DNA of 45,155 nucleotides from Deltaproteobacteria bacterium. Lineage in GTDB: Bacteria; Desulfobacterota; Desulfobacteria; Desulfobacterales; JAFDMD01. The position numbers and the translations under genes were made by a program. Below are positions 14,337 through 23,561 of this stretch, in pieces. Every line of letters begins with the position of its first letter. Position 1 is the stretch's first letter. The notes below the pieces were generated by a model. The model was not told the DNA's origin. It searched no databases and saw nothing but the letters and a program-made list of their open reading frames with translations. The DNA is taken from positions 1 to 45,155 of the forward strand of contig JAFDMD010000004.1 of assembly GCA_019306185.1 (NCBI GenBank), written 5' to 3'.

Positions 14337-15011
14337 TTATTTCTCCAAAATTTTTATATCGTCTGCAAGCTCGTTTATATCATCTTTTTTTATAGGAAAA
14401 TGTTTCGCCAGCAGTTCGCCGCATTCTGATACGGCGTTAGACAGATGTTCGGCTATTTTATCCTTTTTAATTCCTTCGATAATATAAGCGACCATTCCGT
14501 TCCACTTATCATCATTGATCTTTTCGGATATTCCCTTGTCCGCTATCAGTTCCACCCTATGTTCTAACAGGGATATAAATATAAGAATGCCTGTTTGTTC
14601 CTTTGTATAACATACGCCGGATTCTATAAAATAGCGCAAAGCTCTTTGACGCGTTTTTTGTTCCATAATCTTTTTTGGCGTTATCAATCTATCTATATAA
14701 GATATATTTGCTATAAAATATGCGACTGAAATAAATATAAAAGTGGAAAAGCCGTAAAAGGAAAGCAGATAAACCGTATTATAATCCCAAAATTTGTTTT
14801 GAAGCCAGCTTTCTACATTATGAACAAAAAAGGTTATTGTTACAAAATATATAAAACCGACAATAACCGCAAAAATAAGTTCGTAAAGCGCATAGCTTGA
14901 ACTTTCCTTTATAAAGGCTACCGCAATTTCGCCTGATGTTTTACTCTCCGCCTCGGTTACGGCGTTTTTAATTATATCTTTTTCTCTATCTGTTATTTTA
15001 AGTTTCGGCAT
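14337..15011 (-). CDS. TPM-domain membrane protein
   Basis: A 224-residue protein. The N-terminal TPM-type strand-helix unit begins LKITDREKDIIKNAVTEAE, with SKTSGEIAVAFIKESSSY after it. Two hydrophobic segments follow (about residues 45-65 and 82-105), then the second half of the TPM domain (RQRALRYFIESGVCYTKEQ, TGILIFISLLEHRVELIAD and KGI). This split arrangement, with membrane helices inside the TPM domain, is typical of the second TPM protein in LemA-TPM-TPM operons. A GAGGAAATT ribosome site precedes the ATG. It lies upstream of and is coupled to the Gly-rich TPM protein. The substrate is unknown. Confidence 0.88.
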   Translation of the reverse strand: MPKLKITDREKDIIKNAVTEAESKTSGEIAVAFIKESSSYALYELIFAVIVGFIYFVTITFFVHNVESWLQNKFWDYNTVYLLSFYGFSTFIFISVAYFIANISYIDRLITPKKIMEQKTRQRALRYFIESGVCYTKEQTGILIFISLLEHRVELIADKGISEKINDDKWNGMVAYIIEGIKKDKIAEHLSNAVSECGELLAKHFPIKKDDINELADDIKILEK

Positions 15012-15127
15012 AATTTCCTCTGTTTCTAATTTAATTAGTCAACGTTGAAAGGCGTAAGCGCTGAACCTGTCGGCAATACTTCCCTTTATTGTTTCCTTTA
15101 TCTTTTTATAATCATTCTTTTTTGCGT

Positions 15128-16672
15128 CTAATTATAAATCCGCCTCCAAAAATAAACGTTTAAATTCGGAATTTCAACAGGCTGTTTTTTAATAATTTCA
15201 TCTCGGATTTCTATATGCAGCTCGGAAGAATTTTTTAATATTTTGATTATGGGCGCAGACGGTATTCCTTCGCCTATTATTTCGGATACGGAACGCGACT
15301 CTTGCTTCGTAGAATATTCGACGGCAGTCCCGTTTTTATAATTAAGGGTATAAAGCCTCGCTTCGCCGTAGCTCTGTAAATTCGGAGTATATGTAGTAAA
15401 ATATAAGCTGCCTCCGTAAAGTATCGGAGAACCGGCAAGTTTTTCTCCTTTTTCGGAAAGTTTTATATACCATCCTTTTTTACTTTCAATCTGTTTGAGT
15501 ATTTCGGCTTTATCTTGGGATAAAATAAGCTTATCCGTAAGATTTACAAGGTCATCTTCGGTTAAATTGACGCAATCTTCGTTTTGATTATCTTTTATCG
15601 CATAAAAACGGTTTACGATCTCGCGATTATAAGGTTTAGTCATATCTCCGGTTCCGAAAAAAATATATCCGCCCCAACTTGCGGCGACGGATTTAGGGGC
15701 GTAAAATATTTTTTTTTCAAATCCGTCTTTTACGGGGGCGAAAAAAAGTTTTTTTATTTCCCAATTTCCATCCTGATTTTTATCATTTATCGCAAAAAGA
15801 TTTCCCCCGTAATCTCCGACGTAAATTACATCCTCTATTCCGTCTCCGTCTTGATCAAAGCAGGAAGCTTCGATTATGGAACGATTCATTTTAGAATAAT
15901 TATTATAATTAAAATTAAAACCGGTCAATGTTCCGTCCGATACTTTTACGGTAAAAAGAGACCTGCCTGCCGAGTTGTTAGCGTCGTATCCGCCCTGTAT
16001 AAGAAATACATCTTCCGCGTCGCCGGATATTTTGATTTTACATATATCAGGGGTTCCGCGAGATTCGCCCTGTCTTTCTTTTGTATAAGCGGTATGTTCT
16101 TCGTTTATCTCGTAAAGGAATACGGGACTAAACCGAGAAGTTATATCAAGCGCATAATATTTTTTTCCTTTATCGCCTTCTCCGAATAGAATTATTTTAC
16201 GAGCATTATTTTTAAATATATTATAACCAGGACTTGTAATATAAGTATTCTGTCGATCAATTATCAAAGATAAACGGCTTAATTGATTCGGCGGAATAAA
16301 AGCCCATAATTCTTCCGAAGTATCGCGATCAAAACATCTAAGTATTCCGTCCTCGCCCGGTTTAAAAATCATTTCCTTATCTTCATACTTAACTATATTT
16401 TTCAAATCTACAATAGATTCCCGCAATATAACTTTTTTTACCGAAACCTTTTTTATTATATTTTCTTTTTCCTCTTCCGTATCGACTCCCAGCATAGCCG
16501 GAGTAATAAAAGTATTGGAAATTTCAAACCGGTTGGAAGGGTTAGTAAGATCGGTTGTTTGTTTAGTATAGGTATATATATTTTTCTCGGCGCATACGGT
16601 TTTATATCCGAATATTATTAAAGCCATAGCTACTAATAGCTTTTTATATAATCCGCTTTGAATGTTTATCAT
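15128..16672 (-). CDS. PilY1-like C-terminal beta-propeller protein
   Basis: A secreted protein of about 514 residues that resembles the C-terminal propeller of PilY1, the type IV pilus tip adhesin. Supporting motifs are ELWAFIPPNQLSRL near residue 100, YYALDITSRFSPVFLYEI, GRSLFTVKVSDG, the calcium loop DQDGDGIEDVIYVGDYGGN (DxDxDGxxD) and KLAGSPILYGGSLYFTTYTP. The N-terminal von Willebrand A part of full PilY1 is absent. I prefer ATG 16672 because it begins with a signal peptide (LLVAMALIIFGYKTVCA). An upstream TTG at 16786 is part of a TTGACA -35-like box and is less likely a start, but it would add a second hydrophobic stretch. No other pilus genes are near. It may be a free-standing adhesin or a minor-pilin-associated protein. 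Confidence 0.75.
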   Translation of the reverse strand: MINIQSGLYKKLLVAMALIIFGYKTVCAEKNIYTYTKQTTDLTNPSNRFEISNTFITPAMLGVDTEEEKENIIKKVSVKKVILRESIVDLKNIVKYEDKEMIFKPGEDGILRCFDRDTSEELWAFIPPNQLSRLSLIIDRQNTYITSPGYNIFKNNARKIILFGEGDKGKKYYALDITSRFSPVFLYEINEEHTAYTKERQGESRGTPDICKIKISGDAEDVFLIQGGYDANNSAGRSLFTVKVSDGTLTGFNFNYNNYSKMNRSIIEASCFDQDGDGIEDVIYVGDYGGNLFAINDKNQDGNWEIKKLFFAPVKDGFEKKIFYAPKSVAASWGGYIFFGTGDMTKPYNREIVNRFYAIKDNQNEDCVNLTEDDLVNLTDKLILSQDKAEILKQIESKKGWYIKLSEKGEKLAGSPILYGGSLYFTTYTPNLQSYGEARLYTLNYKNGTAVEYSTKQESRSVSEIIGEGIPSAPIIKILKNSSELHIEIRDEIIKKQPVEIPNLNVYFWRRIYN

Positions 16673-16866
16673 ATTTTTATTATATTTGAGATGCAAGGTT
16701 GAAAAGATATAACCCGTTAAGCCGAAAAAACAAAGGGGCGGCAAGCCGAATAATAAGCAAATATTGATTTTTACCGCCTCTGTCAAGCTAATAAAAAACA
16801 GACGAAAGTAGATTTTAAAGAGTTTAGACTTGACAAGAAATAAAGTTATGTCTTATCAATAAGAAC

Positions 16867-16896
16867 TTGACATATTTTAAAGACAATTATTATGTT
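16867..16896 (+). promoter_or_regulatory. Putative promoter of nhaC
   Basis: TTGACA (16867-16872), an 18-bp spacer and TATGTT (16891-16896) point toward nhaC, about 225 bp upstream of its ATG. A second TTGACA at 16830 lacks a convincing -10. The rest of the 16787-17119 gap is AT-rich, and I see no gene, riboswitch or repeat in it. Confidence 0.45.
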
Positions 16897-17119
16897 TCAA
16901 TCATATTAAAAATTATGAATTTTAATAAAAAAATATATCCCAAAAATTTTAATGCTTTCAAAACAATAACAAAAAAAAATCGCATACTTCCCTTCTTTTT
17001 TTATATCATTTCATCATTCATTATAATACAGTCATTTTACTTCTAAAACAGAGCGTAATTAGCATAAAAAATTGCCGCTTTTTTTTAACTTTATTAATTT
17101 TTTATAAGGAGAACTCATC

Positions 17120-18712
17120 ATGGAAACCCAAGCGACTGAGATAACTTACGGGGCTTTGGCGTTGCTGCCCGCGATATTAGCCATTGCTTTGGCTATATGG
17201 AAAAGACAGGTCATTGTTTCCCTGCTCTTCGGAGTATTTGTAGGGGCTACAATTATTAACGGCTATAATCCGCTCAAAGGGCTTACCGAGACTTTTTCAA
17301 CCTTTATAGTTGAAAAATCTCTTGCGGACTCATGGAATATCGGCATATTAACCTTTTGTATGGCGATAGGAGGCATGATAGGGATTATAGGAAAAATGGG
17401 CGGCACCCGCGCTATTGCAGACGCTTTAATAAAAAAAGCCACAGACGTTAAATCTACAATGCTTGCCACAGCGCTGATGGGGGTTGCAATATTTTTTGAC
17501 GATTACGCAAACTCTATGATCGTCGGAAATACTATGAGACCTATAACCGATAAGCAAAAAATATCGAGAGAAAAACTTGCTTACGTTATAGATTCTACAG
17601 CCGCCCCGGTATCTTCTATGGCGCCCTTGTCAACATGGATTGCTATGGAACTGGGGCTTATAGCCTCCGGTCTTGAAACCGCAAATATAGAAGGCAACTC
17701 AATGCTTGTATTCTTCCAGACAATCCCTTTTAGATTCTATTCGATTTTTGCGGTGCTATTAGTATTTTTTCTTATTTTTCAAAAAAAAGATTACGGCGCT
17801 ATGTTAAAAGCCGAAATAAGAGCGAGAAAAACAGGCGCAGTATATGCCTCGGATTCCGAGCCTCTTGTAGCGGACGATCCGGATCTGGAACCTGTAAAAG
17901 GTATATCCTACTCAATATCAGACGCTGTAATTCCTATTCTGAGCTTTGTTCTGATTACAATTATAGGGCTATGGTATAACGGCGGCGGCTTGGAAGAGGG
18001 CAAATCCATAAAAGACGCCTACGGCGATGCAGACGCTTCGGTTGTTTTAACCTGGGCTGCATTTATCGGTTCCATAATAGCCGGCTCAATGGCTCTTTTA
18101 AAAGGAAAGCTAACCCTTAAAGCCAGCGTGGATTCATGGGTTGCCGGAGTAAAAACCATGATGACCGCAGTTATTATATTAGCTTTGGCTTTTGCATTAA
18201 AAGCGGTTATAGGCGAAATGAAACTTGCGGAATGGCTTATAAGTTCAACGGAGGGAGTTCTTACCGGAAAATGGCTGCCTTTGCTTACCTTTGTAATAGC
18301 TTGCATTATAGCGTTTGCCACAGGAACCTCTTGGGGAACAAATTCCATTTTAATGCCTATAGTTATTCCCATAGCCGCGGCGTTATCAACCTCTCCGGGA
18401 GAAGTTAGCATGTTGATGACCGCCACTATGGGAGCGGTATTAACCGGAGCGGTATTCGGAGATCATTGTTCGCCTATTTCCGATACCACAATTTTATCCT
18501 CTATGGCGGCAGGTTCGGATCATACCGACCATGTAAGAACCCAAATACCTTACGCCGCAACAGCCGCGTTTCTTGCAATTGTATTGGGATTTATACCGGC
18601 GGGCTTCGGAATATCCGCTTGGATAAGCTTAATAGTCGGCTGCGTATTGCTTTGGTTTATAGTAATGAAATTCGGAAAACAAATAGACGCGCAAGGCAAT
18701 ATAATGGAATAA
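17120..18712 (+). CDS. nhaC: Na+/H+ antiporter, NhaC family
   Basis: A 530-residue inner-membrane antiporter with 11-12 hydrophobic segments, exchanging Na+ (or an organic ion) for protons. The NhaC family (PF03553) is shown by AIGGMIGIIGKMGGTRAIAD near residue 85, the conserved membrane motif FFDDYANSMIVGNTMRPITD near residue 125, STAAPVSSMAPLSTWIA, and, in the second half, ATGTSWGTNSILMPIVIPIA and GAVFGDHCSPISDTTILSS with charged residues for ion binding. A hydrophilic loop lies around residues 230-265. Some relatives exchange malate/lactate, tyrosine or arginine, so the exact substrate is open. The ribosome site AAGGAGAACTCATC precedes the ATG. A strong terminator follows. Confidence 0.92.
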   Translation: METQATEITYGALALLPAILAIALAIWKRQVIVSLLFGVFVGATIINGYNPLKGLTETFSTFIVEKSLADSWNIGILTFCMAIGGMIGIIGKMGGTRAIADALIKKATDVKSTMLATALMGVAIFFDDYANSMIVGNTMRPITDKQKISREKLAYVIDSTAAPVSSMAPLSTWIAMELGLIASGLETANIEGNSMLVFFQTIPFRFYSIFAVLLVFFLIFQKKDYGAMLKAEIRARKTGAVYASDSEPLVADDPDLEPVKGISYSISDAVIPILSFVLITIIGLWYNGGGLEEGKSIKDAYGDADASVVLTWAAFIGSIIAGSMALLKGKLTLKASVDSWVAGVKTMMTAVIILALAFALKAVIGEMKLAEWLISSTEGVLTGKWLPLLTFVIACIIAFATGTSWGTNSILMPIVIPIAAALSTSPGEVSMLMTATMGAVLTGAVFGDHCSPISDTTILSSMAAGSDHTDHVRTQIPYAATAAFLAIVLGFIPAGFGISAWISLIVGCVLLWFIVMKFGKQIDAQGNIME

Positions 18713-18772
18713 AAATTATAGGCTGCGGGCGACATTTGTATTGCCCGTAGAATTTATAAAAAAACTTAAACC

Positions 18773-18804
18773 AAAAGCCCCCCTCGTTTGAGGGGGGCTT
18801 TTTT
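18773..18804 (+). terminator. Rho-independent terminator after nhaC
   Basis: AAAAGCCCCCCTC and GAGGGGGGCTTTT form a perfect 13-bp stem with a GTTT loop followed by T residues, about 60 bp after the stop codon. It is A-rich on the other side too and could work in both directions. Confidence 0.95.
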
Positions 18805-19029
18805 GCCTTCATAGCGCAGGATGCTTTTCAAATCGGTTTATTTTATAAAACCCTTACCCGCTTTACCGATTTAAAGCATTAAGCTAAAAATTCAATCCGA
18901 ACAACGCTTAATCCCTACCTCCCGCCCAAAGCGGGCAAACAAAATACTTTATTGTATAAAACGCTTATACTATGATAAATAAAAACCGGCTCAAAAAAAG
19001 ACTGTATGCGGCGTTTAATAAAGCAAAGT

Positions 19030-19112
19030 AAATGACAGGGAGCAACAAAAAATCGAGGATTTCTTCCTTCCTTCATTCGAAATGACAGAAGAAATCCCTT
19101 ATGTCATTTCAA
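19030..19112. repeat. Repeat family B fragment
   Basis: AATGACAGGGAGC, ATCGAGGATTTCTTCCTTCC, TTCGAAATGACAG and AAGAAATCCCTTATGTCATT are diverged pieces of the family B core without the terminal repeats. The stretch 18805-19030 upstream of it holds no recognisable gene, only a small CCCGC/GCGGG hairpin near 18937. Confidence 0.55.
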
Positions 19113-19127
19113 ATTATATTAACTTGG

Positions 19128-19379
19128 CTATATAGCCTGATTACTATAAATTGTTTGTAAAAGTATGCCATAAAGAATGCTTAAAAAAGGATATGTCCGA
19201 AGTCTATTTGCGTAGCGCCTCTTGTTGTCGAGGAAGTAATTTTTGGCAAGTTTTGCGTAAAAAAGTGTGAACTGTTTGAGAGCTGCGCATAGCGCAGCTT
19301 GAGTTTTCACACTTTTAGAAAAACGAAGTCGAAAATCCGAGACAACAAGCAAAAAGCGGAGCAAACAAACTCGGACATA
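19128..19379. repeat. Repeat family A, copy 2 (complete palindrome)
   Basis: The stretch from 19192 (TATGTCCGA) to 19379 (TCGGACATA) is one long imperfect palindrome. TATGTCCGAAGTC, TTGCGTAGCG and CTTGTTGTC in the left arm face GACAACAAG, GCGGAGCAA and AACTCGGACATA. In the centre is a near-perfect hairpin, GTGTGAAC-TTTGAG-AGCTGCGC against GCGCAGCT-TGAG-TTCACAC. The 64 bp to the left (19128-19191) are also shared with copy 1 at 1361. No transposase is encoded. Confidence 0.85.
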
Positions 19380-19479
19380 GCCGAATTGATTTAAATCAGC
19401 ATACCCTTATTACTCAGGCCGGCAACCATTTTGTTGGAATTTAGCTATAATTATAATTATAAACGGATAAAAAATAAAA

Positions 19480-22400
19480 TTGAAAGAGTTTGATTTATTA
19501 AAAAGCCCCTTTTACGGAACAAACCTTATAGAAGCAAATGCAGGAACAGGCAAAACTTATACTATAACCGCGCTTTTTTTAAGGCTTCTGTTAGAACGCA
19601 GACTTGACCCGGACAATATACTTGCCGTTACCTTTACTCATGCGGCGGCTTATGAGCTTAAAGAAAGAATACGCCAAAAAATATATGAAGCTACAAAAAT
19701 ATTTTCTTATAATATAAAACTTCCGGACAACATAAAAAAAGAACTACATATAAACGACCCTTTTTTATTAGGATTGTATGAAAAACATACGGATAAAAAA
19801 AGAGCTTTCAAGCTTCTAAATGCGGCTTTAACAGATTTTGATACCGCTTCCGTATTTACAATACACGGTTTTTGCCGTCGGATATTAGATGAAAACAGCT
19901 TTGAAAGCGGAGCGTCATTCGATACCGCATTAGTTGCGGATGCAGACTCTTTTTTAATCGAGATAGCCGAAGATTTTTGGAGAAAAAATACATATAAGCT
20001 TACCCCCTTATATGCAAGTTATTTAAAAAATAGCATATCGATTAAAGATTTATATAAACTAATAAAAAATATTAAAACCGCCGGACTTGTAAAAATTTTA
20101 CCCGATTATAAAGATATTGAAGAAATAAAGGCAAAAGAAGAAAAATTAATCGAAGAAGATTATAATAAAATCATAAAAAGTATTAAGAGATTATGGGAAC
20201 AGGAAAAGAATAATATAACAAATATTTTAGAAAACGAAAAAGGCTTAAATAGAAACAAGTACCGAAAAACAAGCATACCTTATTGGCTATCGGATATGGA
20301 AGATTTTCTTGAAATGCCTAATAATCCTTTTTTATTTGATAATTTTTTCAAATTCACCTCCGAAGAGATTGAAAAATCCACAAAAAAGAACTCTACGCCC
20401 GTATCTCATCCTTTTTTTATATTATGCGATACGCTTGCTTTGCAAAATAAAAAACTTTTACGTTTTTTTGACGCCAAGCTTATCAGGCTAAAACTTAATT
20501 TTATATCTTATTTTAAGCATGAGCATAAAAAACGTAAAAAAAATCTTAATATTCGTTTTTTCGACGATCTGATTACCGAACTTTACAACGCTTTACAAGG
20601 CAAGTCCGGCGAAAAACTTATCGCCGAAATAAAAAAACGATTTAAAGCCGCTATGATAGACGAGTTTCAGGATACGGACAGATACCAATACGAAATTTTT
20701 TCTAAAATATTCGGCAAAAACAAAAATTATCCGCTATTTTTAATAGGAGACCCAAAACAGGCTATTTACGGGTTTAGAGGGGCTGATATTTTTACCTATA
20801 TAAAAGCCGCAAAAAAAACAGATAAAAAATATACCTTAAAACAAAACAGGCGCAGCTCCTTTTTATTAATAGAAGCGATAAATTCAATATTTAAAAATAA
20901 TCCAAATCCGTTTTTATATAAGGATATATCCTTTATCCCTTCCTCTTATAATAACGATAATGTTGAAGATAAAAGTTTTACCATAAATAATATAGAAAAA
21001 TCAGGAATAAAAATATGCCTTTTAAAAACCGACGACAAAAAGCCGAATAAGGATACCATACAAAAAACCGTAAGCCTATATTGCGCAAACGAAATTGCGA
21101 ATTTAATAAAACTCGGAAAAGACAAAAAGGCGTTGATAGACAATATTCCGCTTGAACCGAAGGATATAGCGGTATTAACAAGAACAAACAAAGAAGCGCT
21201 TCTAATCCAAAAGACTCTTATGTCATTTAATATAAAAAGCATATTATATAATACCGGCAACATTTTTGAAACAGAAGAGGCTTACGAAACCGCAATCCTT
21301 CTTGCCGGAATTATAAACCATACAAACTCTGCCGCGATAAAATCCGCGCTTACATGCAAAATGTTCGGGTTGACGGTTCAAGATATTTATAATCTTAAGG
21401 AAGACGATATTTTATGGGGGCAAAAAAAAGAAAGCTTTAGGGAATATAATAACATATGGAAAAACCAAGGCTTTATAAAAATGTTTAATTACATGGCTCA
21501 AAAAGAAAATTTTTTTCCTAACCTAATAACAAGAGAAAACGGAGAAAGAAGAATAACAAATTTAATTCATGTTACGGAGCTGTTAAATAATATTTATATG
21601 GAAAAAAAAACGGACATGTTTGAATTGACAAAACTGTTAGAGGATAAAATAGCAAGCGCAAAAGAAAACTCCGCCGAAGAGGAAGCGCTCTTACGCTTGG
21701 AAAGCGACGAAAACGCGGTTGTAATAGTTACTATCCATAAAAGCAAAGGGCTTGAATACCCTATTGTTTTTGCTCCTTTTATATCCGCAAAAGCTAAATT
21801 TAAAGCCGAAAAAAATAAATATTTAAAATTTCATGATCAAAACGGCGAGTTATACCTTGATATAGGTTCTAACGACTTTAAACAAAATAAAATAATCGCC
21901 GAAAAAGAAATTCTCGCCGAAAATATAAGGTTGCTATATGTCGCGGCTACGCGCGCAAAATATCTTTGCTATTTGGGATGGCAGTCTTCGGAAATCTCGC
22001 CGGATTCGGCTACGGCTTATTTATTACAAGACAAGCATCCAGAGGCGTCGGATGACAAGGATCCGCCTGATAAAACCGATCCGGATTATACATATAGCCA
22101 ATTAAAAAAACTTGAAAAAACATCTGAAAAAAGCGTTAAAATATTAGAAATAAAAGAGGACGATAAGCTCGAAAAACTTCAACCAGTTGAAAATACCAGC
22201 GATTTTACCATAACGCAAAAAAAATTTTCCGGCAAAATAAACAGAGATTGGGAAATAAACAGTTTTAGTTCTATTGCTTCAAGCATAGACGAACAGCCTG
22301 ATTTTTTTACTTCTCATAAGAACAATGAAAAACATGATAATGATGAAAAAACCGCCTTTTTTGAATCCGAAAGAGGAGCCGGTTTTGGAATATTTATACA

Positions 22401-23070
22401 TGATATTCTTGAACATACCGATTTTTCAAATAAAAAGGTATCCCCGTCCATTGCCGAAAAACTTTCCGAGTATGGATATCCCGCTTCCATGGAATCTGCC
22501 GTATCGGATATGATAAAACATCTAACCGATGCCCCGCTTGATTTGCAAAACAAAGAATTTATTTTATCAAATATTGATAATCAAAAAATAATAAAAGAAT
22601 TTGAGTTTTATTTTCCTATAAAGCCGATTTTATGGAGCAAGCTTTCGGCATTATTTAAAAACGTAGCCGGATATGATAAAAAAATAAAACAAATAAATAA
22701 AAATACCATAAAAGGATTTATGCGAGGCTTTATAGACATGGTATTTATGTATAAGGATAAATTTTATATAATAGATTGGAAATCAAATTGGCTTGGAGAT
22801 AACATAACCGATTACAATCAAGACGCCATGTTATCCTTAATGACAAAAAACCATTATATACTTCAGTATCATATATATACTGCGGCGTTAGACAGATATT
22901 TAAAGATAAAAATAAAAAACTACGATTACGAAAAACATTTTGGGAAAATTTTTTATATATTTTTGCGCGGAATAAACAAAGATAAATCGCCGGAATTCGG
23001 AGTTTCTATCGATAGACCTTCTAAATCGGTTATAACAAAATTAAACAATTTTTATTTTGGTTATATTTAG
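19480..23070 (+). CDS. recB: RecB-like helicase/nuclease (exodeoxyribonuclease V beta subunit)
   Basis: A 1196-residue UvrD-family ATPase/helicase with a C-terminal nuclease, as in RecBCD, which processes double-strand breaks and degrades foreign linear DNA. Visible motifs are Walker A EANAGTGKT (K25), FTHAAAYELKERI, the RecB-type TASVFTIHGFCRRIL, Walker B DEFQDTD, GDPKQAIYGFRGADIF, QNRRSS, VVIVTIHKSKGLEYPIVF and LLYVAATRAK. The C-terminal nuclease has FIHDILEH, then GFMRGFIDMVF and YIIDWKSN, with the active-site D-(x)n-DxK. The length matches RecB. The start is TTG 19480, with no good ribosome site. recC and recD are not adjacent: the upstream 770 bp hold only repeats and the downstream gene is a transporter. 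The gene is therefore separated from its expected partners. Confidence 0.92.
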   Translation: MKEFDLLKSPFYGTNLIEANAGTGKTYTITALFLRLLLERRLDPDNILAVTFTHAAAYELKERIRQKIYEATKIFSYNIKLPDNIKKELHINDPFLLGLYEKHTDKKRAFKLLNAALTDFDTASVFTIHGFCRRILDENSFESGASFDTALVADADSFLIEIAEDFWRKNTYKLTPLYASYLKNSISIKDLYKLIKNIKTAGLVKILPDYKDIEEIKAKEEKLIEEDYNKIIKSIKRLWEQEKNNITNILENEKGLNRNKYRKTSIPYWLSDMEDFLEMPNNPFLFDNFFKFTSEEIEKSTKKNSTPVSHPFFILCDTLALQNKKLLRFFDAKLIRLKLNFISYFKHEHKKRKKNLNIRFFDDLITELYNALQGKSGEKLIAEIKKRFKAAMIDEFQDTDRYQYEIFSKIFGKNKNYPLFLIGDPKQAIYGFRGADIFTYIKAAKKTDKKYTLKQNRRSSFLLIEAINSIFKNNPNPFLYKDISFIPSSYNNDNVEDKSFTINNIEKSGIKICLLKTDDKKPNKDTIQKTVSLYCANEIANLIKLGKDKKALIDNIPLEPKDIAVLTRTNKEALLIQKTLMSFNIKSILYNTGNIFETEEAYETAILLAGIINHTNSAAIKSALTCKMFGLTVQDIYNLKEDDILWGQKKESFREYNNIWKNQGFIKMFNYMAQKENFFPNLITRENGERRITNLIHVTELLNNIYMEKKTDMFELTKLLEDKIASAKENSAEEEALLRLESDENAVVIVTIHKSKGLEYPIVFAPFISAKAKFKAEKNKYLKFHDQNGELYLDIGSNDFKQNKIIAEKEILAENIRLLYVAATRAKYLCYLGWQSSEISPDSATAYLLQDKHPEASDDKDPPDKTDPDYTYSQLKKLEKTSEKSVKILEIKEDDKLEKLQPVENTSDFTITQKKFSGKINRDWEINSFSSIASSIDEQPDFFTSHKNNEKHDNDEKTAFFESERGAGFGIFIHDILEHTDFSNKKVSPSIAEKLSEYGYPASMESAVSDMIKHLTDAPLDLQNKEFILSNIDNQKIIKEFEFYFPIKPILWSKLSALFKNVAGYDKKIKQINKNTIKGFMRGFIDMVFMYKDKFYIIDWKSNWLGDNITDYNQDAMLSLMTKNHYILQYHIYTAALDRYLKIKIKNYDYEKHFGKIFYIFLRGINKDKSPEFGVSIDRPSKSVITKLNNFYFGYI

Positions 23071-23147
23071 CTATAAGAGGTTTAAGTTTGCTCGGCTTTT
23101 TGTTTTTTGCTTCGTATTTTTTAGGGGTTTCAACTTGATTATACAAA

Positions 23148-23373
23148 ATAATTAAGGGATTTCTTGCTTTGCTTGACAAAGATAGGTCTTTAAATTAAGG
23201 GATTTCTCCCTTCGGTCGAAATGACAGCCCAAGATTACTTTCTGTTATTTTGATAAATTTTATTTTTGCCTGTCATTTCGAGAGCAACGAGAAATCCCTT
23301 AATAAAAAGCGACAAATAATAGATATTGGCAAAACCGTTTATGCTTAAAATGCAGGTTTTTTAGTATCGACTA
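23148..23373. repeat. Repeat family B (MITE), copy downstream of recB
   Basis: It has a tandem left core (AAGGGATTTCTTGCTTTGC and, about 50 bp later, AAGGGATTTCTCCCTTCGG with TCGAAATGACAG), a facing TGTCATTTCGAG with GAGAAATCCCTTAA, and an intact right end GGCAAAACCGTTTATGC...TAGTATCGACTA. The left terminus is missing. It fills much of the 23071-23561 gap. The stretch 23374-23500 holds nothing recognisable. Confidence 0.82.
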
Positions 23374-23502
23374 ATTAAATTATAAGAAAGCCCATTAGAC
23401 AAAAAAGAATGATTGCAATCTTATCGGGCAACAAAAAATTTATTATAAAAACCCTTTTTAATAAGCAATTATCAATCGAATAGGCTAATTATAAAATTGT
23501 GT

Positions 23503-23561
23503 CGGATAACAAAGTGGTTTGTTCGTTTGCAAAGCGAAAAAAAATTTTAATCGGAGGAAAT
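23503..23561 (+). promoter_or_regulatory. Half of a family C repeat fused to the TSUP start codon
   Basis: CGGATAACAAAGTGGTTTG, TTTGCAAAGCG, AAAAAAAATTTTAATCGGAG and GAAAT lead directly into the ATG at 23562. This is the left arm and Shine-Dalgarno core of the palindrome at 10005-10147, cut exactly where the loop begins. The right arm is absent. The repeat therefore provides the GGAGG ribosome site for the transporter gene. Confidence 0.8.

Noticed and set aside
16781-16786. TTG 16786 as the start of the PilY1-like protein
   Set aside because: It coincides with a TTGACA box, has no ribosome site, and precedes the better signal peptide beginning at ATG 16672.
16787-17119. A Na+ or other riboswitch in front of nhaC
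   Set aside because: I find no conserved stems or motifs in this AT-rich gap, only promoter-like boxes.
23499-23561. An upstream ATG start for the TSUP protein
   Set aside because: The extra 21 residues are encoded by the repeat arm and are basic and nonconserved. GGAGG directly precedes the internal ATG at 23562.
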